Shown here one piece after another: positions 1 through 6,009 of a stretch of 16,601 bases of DNA (the stretch's first letter is position 1; every line of letters starts with the position of its first letter). The notes under the pieces were generated by a model. That model saw only the letters and a list, made by a program, of their open reading frames with translations, was not told the DNA's origin and did no database searches. The position numbers and the translations under genes were made by a program. Source of the stretch: Thermocrinis sp. (GTDB taxonomy: Bacteria; Aquificota; Aquificia; Aquificales; Aquificaceae); assembly GCF_036781485.1 (NCBI RefSeq), contig NZ_DAIQAX010000001.1, positions 18,647 to 35,247 of the forward strand. The letters are read 5' to 3'.

Positions 1-16
1 ATTGAGTTGCCAAGTT

Positions 17-139
17 CCTCTCGGGACCATAGCGGAGGGGAAACACCCGGTTTCCATTCCGAACCCGGCAGTTAAGCCCTCCAGCGCCGATGATACTGTG
101 CCGGGCGAACGGCACGGGAAAGTAGGTCGTCCCGGGGGG
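17..139 (+). rRNA. rrf: 5S ribosomal RNA
   Basis: The sequence contains the hallmark 5S core (ccattccgaacccggcag, loop B/C region, then gttaagccctccagcgccgatg and a final gtaggtcgtcccgg). Positions 17-27 pair with 129-139 in an 11-bp helix I with one T:G pair (ctctcgggac against gtcccgggg), which sets both ends and gives about 123 nt. The GC-rich stems suit a thermophile. The rest of the rRNA operon would lie to the left, outside the window. The exact processing ends could be off by a few bases. Confidence 0.95.
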
Positions 140-159
140 TTTGATTAACAATCTTTCTA

Positions 160-177
160 AACTCTTTAAGAAGAGTT
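160..177 (+). terminator. Possible weak terminator hairpin after 5S rRNA
   Basis: AACTCTT (160-166) and AAGAGTT (171-177) form a perfect 7-bp stem with a TAAG loop. A second 5-bp stem (181-185 with 198-202) is followed by TTTT. Neither is a strong GC-rich intrinsic terminator, so this may be only a weak or processing hairpin. It lies between the rRNA and the first protein gene. Confidence 0.3.
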
Positions 178-299
178 CTGCTGAGTTCCCCTTCTATCTC
201 AGTTTTATCGTTTTCTTGTGTCCAATTATAACTGATCATCCGATTTTGTGTTATCATTTTTTTTATGGCAAAAAACTATCAAACGAGGTTGCGCACACC

Positions 300-719
300 A
301 TGATGTACTCGCTTCTAAATTATCTTAGCCTTATAACCATAGGTATAAGTGGATTGTCAATTCTAAGCGGTCTTGTATTCATAAAGCTTAAGAAAAGAGA
401 CATTCACAAGTTCTTTATGATAAACGCTTCTGTGTTTGCTATTATATTCGTACTGCTTTACGTTATAAAGAGCGTTCTGTATTCGCCTCAGCCTTACGTG
501 GGTCCGTACAAGGGATTATTTTTGTTCATACTTTGGACACACACGATCTTGGCTATTATCAACTTTCCTCTTGCTGTGATAACCCTCAGGTATGCCTTTA
601 GGGGACTCTTTGACAAGCACAAAAAGATTGCTCCAATAACTGCCTTTGTTTGGCTTTACGTTGCTATTACAGGATGGATAATATACTACTTTATGCAGTG
701 GTTAAATAGACAGAATTAG
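300..719 (+). CDS. DUF420 family membrane protein
   Basis: This is a 139-residue integral membrane protein of the DUF420 family (YozB-like), whose members are often found near haem-copper oxidase genes; a role in respiratory oxidase biogenesis is known only by association. Four hydrophobic segments are visible from ATG 300: the start through FIKLK, FFMINASVFAIIFVLLYVI, a segment around LFILWTHTILAIINFPLAV, and the C-terminal FVWLYVAITGWIIYYF. The ending, with a basic KHKKIA stretch followed by WLYVAITG, is the family signature. I chose ATG 300 because GAGG (285-288) sits 11 nt upstream. The frame stays open back to a TTG at 141, but that would begin 2 nt after the 5S helix and run through the hairpins there. 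The stop is 12 nt before the DUF202 relic. Confidence 0.75.
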   Translation: MMYSLLNYLSLITIGISGLSILSGLVFIKLKKRDIHKFFMINASVFAIIFVLLYVIKSVLYSPQPYVGPYKGLFLFILWTHTILAIINFPLAVITLRYAFRGLFDKHKKIAPITAFVWLYVAITGWIIYYFMQWLNRQN

Positions 720-731
720 AACAGAGCCAAA

Positions 732-884
732 ATGCTCTTGAGAAAAGACTTGCCATCTGCAAAGGATGCTCGCGTATATCTATCCGTAGAAAGAGCGTTT
801 CTGGGATACATAAAACTTTCCCTTTATTCTCTAAGCTTGGCAATCCTCTTCACTTTCAGATGCATTACATTTATTCAACAGTAA
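732..884 (+). pseudogene. Truncated DUF202 family membrane protein (relic or minimal form)
   Basis: This short ATG-TAA frame encodes 50 residues. Residues 12-40 match the start of the DUF202 (YidH-type) domain: DARVYLSVERAFLGYIKLSL corresponds to the conserved 'ERTFLAWIRTSLAL' segment leading into the first membrane helix. DUF202 proteins usually have about 100 residues and three membrane helices; here the frame stops just after the first helix, and I found no continuation of the domain in other frames of 885-1000. It follows the DUF420 gene by 12 nt with no clear ribosome binding site. It is either a 3'-truncated pseudogene or, less likely, a functional single-helix protein. The family match rests on my recognition of the motif. 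Confidence 0.55.
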
Positions 885-985
885 AAAAGGTTGACAGTGG
901 ATACTACAGAACAAACATTGTTTAATCCTAACCGTATACATTCTCAGAATCGCTTAGTCCTTGAACTTAGTATAGCAAGACTATG
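885..985. other. Intergenic stretch without recognised feature
   Basis: There is no convincing open frame, RNA or repeat here. A TTGACA (891-896) is present but has no good -10 partner at 16-18 bp. The region probably holds the decayed 3' part of the DUF202 gene and upstream sequence of the phosphorylase promoter. Confidence 0.4.
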
Positions 986-994
986 TGCTAAAAT
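986..994 (+). promoter_or_regulatory. Extended -10 element for the phosphorylase gene; implies a leaderless mRNA
   Basis: TGC-TAAAAT (986-994) fits an extended -10 element. Transcription would start about 6-7 nt downstream, at or next to the ATG at 1001. No Shine-Dalgarno precedes that ATG (sequence aaattatctc). A TTGAAC at 961-966 is too far (22 bp) to be a standard -35 for this hexamer. Confidence 0.45.
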
Positions 995-1000
995 TATCTC

Positions 1001-1834
1001 ATGCTCGCGGTTATAGGAGGAAGTGGGCTTTACAAACTTGAAAGGTTGGAAGATGTGCAGGAAGTCAAAATAACCACTCCCTTTGGTGAGCCATCTTCTC
1101 CTATTCTAATAGGAAAGCTAAGGGGTAAAAAGGTTGCCTTTTTGGCAAGACACGGACTAAACCATCAGTATAGTCCCTCTTTAGTCCCATACAGAGCAAA
1201 TCTTTGGGCTCTAAAGGAGATAGGAGCAAGTAGAGTTTTGTCTATTTCTGCGGTGGGAGCTATAAACGAAAGGTTTAGACCGGGAGACTTTGTAGTCATA
1301 GACGACTTTTTGGACTTTACAAAGGGCAGAGAAGACACTTTTTACCAGGGGATTTACTCTGTGGACGTTCGGGGAGAAGACAAACCTTCCGAGCTTTTAA
1401 AAAATAAAAAAGTGGTTCATGTGGATATGTCGGACGCATACTGTCCTCAGATGAGAAGAAGGCTTATGGATGTTTTGGAAGAGTTAAAGCTAATCTATCA
1501 TCCGTCGGGTGTTTATGCTTGCACGGAGGGTCCTAGGTTTGAAACTCCAGCAGAAATAAGAGCTATAAAGATCTTGGGCGGGGACGTGGTAGGTATGACG
1601 GGCTATCCAGAGGTAGCTTTGGCAAGAGAGCTTGCGTTATGCTATGCCAGCCTTTGCGTTGTTGCAAACCCAGCGGCTGGAATTGCAGGCTACAGGCTAA
1701 CCAGTGAGGAAGTTATATCCATGATGAAAAGCAAAGAAGAGGAGATAAAGCTTATACTTGAGTTGTTAGTAGAAATGCTTGAAGATCAAAAAACCTGCAA
1801 CTGCCATCAAGCTTTGGAAGGGGCGGAAGTTTAA
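1001..1834 (+). CDS. mtnP: S-methyl-5'-thioadenosine/thioinosine phosphorylase (probably methylthioinosine type)
   Basis: A 277-residue cytosolic nucleoside phosphorylase of the PNP/MTAP family, acting in salvage of the SAM by-product methylthioadenosine (or its deaminated form) to methylthioribose-1-phosphate and a purine base. Visible motifs are GGSGLY (6-11, phosphate site), LARHG (48-52, phosphate-binding Arg/His), the CTEGPRFET segment (174-182) and the MTGYPEVALAREL stretch (199-211). At the base-specificity loop human MTAP has TDYD (Asp220, Asp222); here it is ANPA (Asn223, Ala225), as in enzymes that use 6-oxopurine nucleosides such as methylthioinosine. The C-terminus carries CNC (Cys266, Cys268), resembling the CxC disulfide of thermophilic archaeal MTAPs. 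The start is ATG 1001, probably leaderless. The stop shares TTAA (1831-1834) with the convergent glycosyltransferase gene. Confidence 0.88.
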   Translation: MLAVIGGSGLYKLERLEDVQEVKITTPFGEPSSPILIGKLRGKKVAFLARHGLNHQYSPSLVPYRANLWALKEIGASRVLSISAVGAINERFRPGDFVVIDDFLDFTKGREDTFYQGIYSVDVRGEDKPSELLKNKKVVHVDMSDAYCPQMRRRLMDVLEELKLIYHPSGVYACTEGPRFETPAEIRAIKILGGDVVGMTGYPEVALARELALCYASLCVVANPAAGIAGYRLTSEEVISMMKSKEEEIKLILELLVEMLEDQKTCNCHQALEGAEV

Positions 1835-2772
1835 TCCACATTTATCTTATCCTGAACCACGTAGGGTTTCGTATCTTTAGTCTGATAGTATATTCTGATC
1901 AAGAGCTCTGCTATTAGACCTGTGGATATAAGCTGAACACCAGCCAGTATGGAAAGGACGCTTAATATAAGCAAAGGTCTTCCACCAATGGATTCTTCCA
2001 GAAAGATCTTTAAAAAGAGAAGGTAAAGCAGTGCAACAAGACCTGCGATGAGCAGAAAAAAGCCTATGCTGCCAAACATGTAAAGGGGTTTGTTTATGTA
2101 TTCGTTGAGGAACTTTACAAGCATAATGTCCAAAAGAACCCTAACAGTCCTGCCTATACCGTATTTAGACCTTCCGTAGATCCTTGGGTGGTGTCTTACT
2201 GGAACTTCCGTTATCTTTGCTCCCTTTCTTTTTGTAAGGGCAGGCAAGAACCTGTGCATGTCTCCAAAAAGCTCAAGGTCCTTTACTACCTCAGCTTTAT
2301 AAGCTTTGAGGGTGCATCCATAATCGTGAAGATGCACACCTGTAATTTTGGATATAAGCCAGTTGGCTATCATAGACGGAAGCTTTCTTGAAAGGAAGGG
2401 GTCCTTTCTGTCCTTTCTCCAACCGCTAACTATGTGATAGCCTTCTTTCAGCTTTTCCAAAAGGGTTGGTATGTCTTCTGGGTCGTTCTGAAGGTCCGCA
2501 TCTAAGGTTATGATGACTTCACCCTTTGCGTGTTCAAAACCTGCAGACAGGGCGGCAGTTTGTCCGTAGTTTCTTTTAAATCTTAAGACCTTTACCTTTT
2601 TGTCTTTCGTTGCCAGCTTCTTTAGTATATCAAAGGTTGAATCTGTGGAGCCGTCATCCACAAAGATAACTTCGTAATCTTCTCCCAGACTGTCTAACAC
2701 TTTCTTTAGCTTTTCGTAAAGAATAGGGACGTTTTCTTCTTCGTTGTAAGCTGGTATAACAACAGAGAGCAT
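1831..2772 (-). CDS. Family 2 glycosyltransferase with two C-terminal membrane helices (polyprenyl-phosphate sugar transferase type)
   Basis: 313 residues. The N-terminal GT-A domain begins MLSVVIPAYNEEENV and has the nucleotide-sugar motif VDDGSTDST (38-46) and the metal-binding LDADLQNDPED (90-100). The stretch HHPRIYGRSKYG (194-205) is typical of the DPM1/GtrB/ArnC group. Two hydrophobic helices follow at about 229-258 and 266-296. Family members transfer a sugar from a nucleotide donor to a polyprenyl phosphate at the cytoplasmic membrane face, supplying cell-envelope glycosylation. Donor and acceptor cannot be read from sequence. It is the last gene of a leftward operon: its ATG is 12 nt after the yaaA-family stop, with no clear Shine-Dalgarno, suggesting translational coupling. 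Its stop codon overlaps that of the convergent phosphorylase gene. Confidence 0.88.
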   Translation of the reverse strand: MLSVVIPAYNEEENVPILYEKLKKVLDSLGEDYEVIFVDDGSTDSTFDILKKLATKDKKVKVLRFKRNYGQTAALSAGFEHAKGEVIITLDADLQNDPEDIPTLLEKLKEGYHIVSGWRKDRKDPFLSRKLPSMIANWLISKITGVHLHDYGCTLKAYKAEVVKDLELFGDMHRFLPALTKRKGAKITEVPVRHHPRIYGRSKYGIGRTVRVLLDIMLVKFLNEYINKPLYMFGSIGFFLLIAGLVALLYLLFLKIFLEESIGGRPLLILSVLSILAGVQLISTGLIAELLIRIYYQTKDTKPYVVQDKINVD

Positions 2773-2784
2773 AAAAATAGTTTA

Positions 2785-3453
2785 TCAGATGTAGGCTCCA
2801 ACACCCTCAAAAATAACGCGCGTGATCTTTCCTTCTTCTTTTACTTCTTTGACTTGGTAATCGTAGAAGTTGATCTTGTGAAAGTCTTCTATAGAAAGCT
2901 TCCTTTCTGCTATGTACCTTAACGCGTAGGCCCTATGCCTTTGTGAATTTTTTACCCTCTGACCCTTTTTGTAGAACTCAAACTTAACCAGTTCAGAAAC
3001 ACTCTCAAAGCTTAGAATTTTTTCTTCTTCACTTCCAAGCAGCGATACTATAGTTTTTCCTTGAAAGACGTTTTTGGAGAGATTTCTTAAATCTTCCTTC
3101 CACCAATCCCTTAGCTTTTTTCCCTTGCACTCTTCGTCCCACGACAGGCAAGCGTAAGGAATTGGAGAGTTTATGTTTATTAAGCCAAGAAGTGGAGACA
3201 AAACCAACGACCGAGCTGATATAAAGCTTTGAACTTCTGAAGGGAGAACCCAAAATTCTAAGCTGTCCCAGAAGTTGTTTTTATACCTTCTCCACGCGGG
3301 CAAAAGCTCTTCCATACTGATCCCAAAGCAATTTATTAGCTCTACCCTTTTTGCGGTCAGCTCTTGAAATGGATATACCTCTACTCCTGCACTTACACTT
3401 TCCCTTAGCCTTATCCTCGATTGTCGCTTTGAAGAGCCAAGAAGAAAGAGCAT
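2785..3453 (-). CDS. YaaA/DUF328 (UPF0246) family protein
   Basis: 222 residues. The protein resembles the YaaA/DUF328 peroxide-stress family, known in Escherichia coli to reduce intracellular free iron under peroxide stress and to bind DNA. Supporting segments are SARSLVLSPLLGLIN followed by a PIPYACLSW segment (family: 'SPLYGLLRPLDLIQPYRLEMG'), GKTIVSLLGSEEEKIL (family: 'VNLASxEYxK') and HRAYALRYIAERKLSIEDF (family: 'ARGLMARYIIENRL'). The match is divergent: the Pro-Tyr-Arg-Leu-Glu-Met core is only partly kept, so function may differ from E. coli YaaA. It starts 9 nt after coaBC and ends 12 nt before the glycosyltransferase gene. No Shine-Dalgarno is visible. This is a family-level assignment from remembered motifs. 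Confidence 0.6.
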   Translation of the reverse strand: MLFLLGSSKRQSRIRLRESVSAGVEVYPFQELTAKRVELINCFGISMEELLPAWRRYKNNFWDSLEFWVLPSEVQSFISARSLVLSPLLGLININSPIPYACLSWDEECKGKKLRDWWKEDLRNLSKNVFQGKTIVSLLGSEEEKILSFESVSELVKFEFYKKGQRVKNSQRHRAYALRYIAERKLSIEDFHKINFYDYQVKEVKEEGKITRVIFEGVGAYI

Positions 3454-3462
3454 AGAGAAATA

Positions 3463-4623
3463 TTAACAGAAAAGCTTCAGAATATGAGGCACCAAGAACT
3501 CCGCAAAGCTCAGCTTGTTTTCAAAAGAAAAGGGAATGGTTTGTCCGTCCTTAAAGATCAAATAACCTTCGTGTGACTCTTGACCCATTATCCCCACAGG
3601 ATTGGCTACTATAAGGTCTAACCCTTTTCTTATTAGCTTTTCCTTTGCGTTTTGCAAAAGAACATGTCTTTCTTCAAGGGCAAAGCCTAAAACCCTTAGG
3701 TTGCTCGGTTTTACCTTTGCCACTTCTTCAAGAATGTCTGGATTTTTTACAAGTTTAAGTGTAAGTCCTTCCGATTTTTTTATCTTACCTTCAAAGCTCT
3801 CCAAAGGCTTATAATCAGCCACAGCTGCGCTCATCACCAAAAGATCAATCTCTCCGATCCTTTTCATCACTTCCCTTAACATATCTTCTGCAGATACAAC
3901 TTTTACCAGTTTAACTTCCGGTGGGGGCTTTTCCTCTGTATAAGCACTTATCAGTTCAACCCCCGCGCCATACCAGCGTAAAACTCTTGCTATGGCAAAG
4001 CCCGTTTTTCCGCTTGAAAGGTTGGATATAAACCTAACACTGTCTATGAACTCTCTGGTGGCACCCACAGTTATCAGAACCCTTTTACCGTAAAGGGGCT
4101 TTTCCCTCAGTCCCCACTCTACCCAATCCAAGATTCTCTCCAAACTTGCAAGCCTTCCCTTACCCTCCTCTTCGCAAGCTAAAATTCCCTCCTCTGGCTC
4201 TATTACTATTACCCCCCTTTCTTTTAGCTTTCTTACATTTTCCTGAATTGCAGGATTGTTCCACATCTCCACATTACAGGCAGGTGCGAGCATCAAAGGT
4301 CCGCTGTGAGCCAGAGCGCAGTTGGTCAGCAGGTTATCAGCAAGCCCCAAAGCTATTTTTGAAAGTGTGTTTGCACTGCAGGGAGCTATTAAAAAGAGAT
4401 CAGACCATCTTGATAGGTTTATGTGCAGGAAAGGGTCCTCCTCCCACTCAGAGTACGCTTTGTTTCCGCTCAGAGCGTGAAAGGTTAGCTTGCTTATAAA
4501 CTCCTCTGCCTTTAGAGTAAGAACTACCCTTACCTGGTGTCCACTATGCTTTAGCTCCCTTACCAGCTCACAGGCTTTGTATATTGCAACAGAGGAGGAG
4601 ACCCCTAAAAGTATGTTTGCCAC
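3463..4623 (-). CDS. coaBC: Bifunctional phosphopantothenoylcysteine decarboxylase / phosphopantothenate-cysteine ligase
   Basis: 386 residues, catalysing steps 2 and 3 of coenzyme A synthesis from 4'-phosphopantothenate in the cytosol. The N-terminal FMN-dependent CoaC domain (about 1-175) begins ANILLGVSSSVAIYKA and shows the catalytic His67 in HINLSRWSD, the substrate-binding PACNVEMW (114-121; the family norm is PAMN) and the flexible-flap Cys150 in GILACEEEGKGR. The CoaB domain (from about 180) begins GKRVLITVGATREFID, with SNLSSGKTG, SAAVADYKP and the EGKIKKSEG lysine motif. The length is slightly below the common 400. The start is GTG 4623, 9 nt after the ABM-protein stop, without an evident Shine-Dalgarno. 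It is second in the leftward operon. Confidence 0.95.
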   Translation of the reverse strand: MANILLGVSSSVAIYKACELVRELKHSGHQVRVVLTLKAEEFISKLTFHALSGNKAYSEWEEDPFLHINLSRWSDLFLIAPCSANTLSKIALGLADNLLTNCALAHSGPLMLAPACNVEMWNNPAIQENVRKLKERGVIVIEPEEGILACEEEGKGRLASLERILDWVEWGLREKPLYGKRVLITVGATREFIDSVRFISNLSSGKTGFAIARVLRWYGAGVELISAYTEEKPPPEVKLVKVVSAEDMLREVMKRIGEIDLLVMSAAVADYKPLESFEGKIKKSEGLTLKLVKNPDILEEVAKVKPSNLRVLGFALEERHVLLQNAKEKLIRKGLDLIVANPVGIMGQESHEGYLIFKDGQTIPFSFENKLSFAEFLVPHILKLFC

Positions 4624-4632
4624 AAAGTTATT

Positions 4633-5091
4633 TTAACAGCTGGTGCAGGATTGCTCCTTTGCCTGCTTTGCCTTCTTTGCCATCTCTGGATCGTATGCTT
4701 TCCCCTGCCACAGGACGCTATAGACTACTTCAAAGGTGCTCTCTGCCAGCTCGGTTAGTTCCTTAAACAGCTTATTAAACCTTTCACTTCTGTGGGACTC
4801 TTCGTGGTCCTCTAAGCTTCTCCAGAATGTTATGATAAGCACCTCTCTGTCCTTCAGCGGATGTTCGGTGGTTTGTCCTACAGTTGAACCTTCCAGAGAT
4901 ACACCCCCTGTGTTTAATGCTACAAAGCCACCGTAAAAACCTGTGTCAGAGTGGTAGGTTTTTACGTGCTCGCAAAGGTAGGCTACCCTTTCTGCCACCT
5001 CATCAAGGCTAACGCCTTCCTTAAGAACAACGTAGTTTATGTTCATTATGGCATCTTCTGGTATATCAACTATCCTGTTCATTCCATACAT
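4633..5091 (-). CDS. ABM-like (dimeric alpha-beta barrel) domain protein with C-terminal CxxC
   Basis: 152 residues. Two similar half-units can be seen. The second (about 83-130, VLIITFWRSLEDHEESH through FKELTEL and EVVYSVLW) has the pattern of antibiotic-biosynthesis-monooxygenase (ABM) ferredoxin-like domains. The first (about 15-60) contains NINYVVLKEGVSLDEVAERV. ABM-fold proteins include cofactor-free monooxygenases, haem-degrading enzymes and many with no known function, so no reaction is assigned. The C-terminus is lysine-rich and ends CTSC, a CxxC that could bind metal or be redox-active. The start is well supported: AAGGAGGT ends 7 nt before ATG 5091. It is the first gene of the operon with coaBC, yaaA family and glycosyltransferase, and a 17-bp palindrome overlaps its ribosome binding site. 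Confidence 0.6.
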   Translation of the reverse strand: MYGMNRIVDIPEDAIMNINYVVLKEGVSLDEVAERVAYLCEHVKTYHSDTGFYGGFVALNTGGVSLEGSTVGQTTEHPLKDREVLIITFWRSLEDHEESHRSERFNKLFKELTELAESTFEVVYSVLWQGKAYDPEMAKKAKQAKEQSCTSC

Positions 5092-5099
5092 GGCACACC

Positions 5100-5116
5100 T
5101 CCTTATACTATAAGGA
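5100..5116 (-). promoter_or_regulatory. 17-bp palindrome overlapping the ribosome binding site of the ABM-protein operon
   Basis: TCCTTATA-C-TATAAGGA is a perfect inverted repeat with 8-bp arms. Read on the minus strand it contains TATAGT (a -10-like hexamer) and its downstream arm includes the AAGGA of the Shine-Dalgarno. It could be an operator, or an RNA hairpin that sequesters the ribosome binding site. No known regulator site is recognised. Confidence 0.5.
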
Positions 5117-5178
5117 TATTCAAATATTCTTATAAAACTGTGATATAACTCAGAAGGTTTGGCTGGAAAGAAAGGCGC

Positions 5179-6009
5179 TTAAAAACTTAAATTTGCCAGC
5201 ACAGAAAGGTATCCTGTAGTTAGCAAAACTCCTAAGGCTACGAGTACTAAACCACCCACTAATTCTACCACCCCAAAGAACTTGCTAAAGCTTTTGACAA
5301 AGCTCAAAAAGGCAGACAGCAGTCCGCCCGCAACAATAAAAGGAATACCAAGACCCATGGAGTAAGAGAAAAGCAGTACAGCGCCTTGCAATGCGGTCTC
5401 CTGTTGGGATGCATAAAGAAGAATGCTTCCAAGCACAGGACCTATGCAAGGAGACCAACCAAAGGCAAAAAGCATTCCAACGACGAAAGCACCAAACAAA
5501 GAGACATTACTTTTCATTTCTATCCTCATCTGCCTGTAAAGTTTTTCATGAAAGCCAAAGGAGTATAAAAATAGCACCACTAATATAATTCCCAAAAGCT
5601 CAAAGAGCAGTTTTTGACTTATGACCCCAAAAAGATGCAGAGAAACCAGCAAAGCAGAAACACCCAGAATTTCTCTTAGGAAATTCTTTCTTAGAAAAAC
5701 TCCAGCAAAGTGCAGACCAAAGAAAACTATCAGACCTCCACCCACCTTTGAGATGATTTCTTGATACTCTCTTAGCAGTTGTCCTACAGCGGTTGCTCCT
5801 GCACCCAATAGGGAAAAAACCAAAGAAAAGCCAAAAACAAAAAGCACTGATGCAAGTAAGATGTTTAGATTAAAACCTTTTGAACTCCCATCAACCCGAC
5901 CTATGCCAGAGATGTAAGACAGATAACCCGGAATGATTGGAAGAACGCAGGGAGACAAAAAGGACAGTAAACCTGCAGTAAAGGCTATAAGGAGAGATAC
6001 TTCAACCAT
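5179..6009 (-). CDS. CcdA/DsbD-family thiol-disulfide electron transporter
   Basis: 276 residues, very hydrophobic, an inner-membrane protein that carries reducing equivalents from cytosolic thioredoxin to extracytoplasmic thiol proteins, often for cytochrome c maturation. The two family motifs are present: SPCVLPIIPGYLSY (19-32, Cys21) and GWSPCIGPVLG (184-194, Cys188), the redox pair. Between TM3 and the second motif (about residues 110-155) there are two additional hydrophobic stretches not usual in CcdA, making it longer than the common 220-240 residues. The ATG overlaps the end of the aldehyde dehydrogenase gene by 8 nt (6002-6009), so the two are translationally coupled; it is the third gene of the aldolase operon. 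It could instead serve thioredoxin-like proteins other than cytochrome maturation factors. Confidence 0.85.
   Translation of the reverse strand: MVEVSLLIAFTAGLLSFLSPCVLPIIPGYLSYISGIGRVDGSSKGFNLNILLASVLFVFGFSLVFSLLGAGATAVGQLLREYQEIISKVGGGLIVFFGLHFAGVFLRKNFLREILGVSALLVSLHLFGVISQKLLFELLGIILVVLFLYSFGFHEKLYRQMRIEMKSNVSLFGAFVVGMLFAFGWSPCIGPVLGSILLYASQQETALQGAVLLFSYSMGLGIPFIVAGGLLSAFLSFVKSFSKFFGVVELVGGLVLVALGVLLTTGYLSVLANLSF

Noticed and set aside
141..299. Upstream extension of the DUF420 gene to TTG 141
   Set aside because: It would start 2 nt after the 5S rRNA helix and run through two small hairpins; ATG 300 has a GAGG at proper distance and gives a protein of normal family architecture.
891..920. 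TTGACA as a -35 box upstream of the phosphorylase gene
   Set aside because: No acceptable -10 lies 16-18 bp downstream (best is AACATT), and it is about 105 nt from the start codon.
4146..4499. 117-codon open frame antisense to coaBC
   Set aside because: It mirrors the strongly conserved coaBC reading frame; its translation is low-complexity, Pro/Leu-rich and without ribosome binding site or recognisable domain. Other antisense frames over the real genes were dismissed for the same reason.
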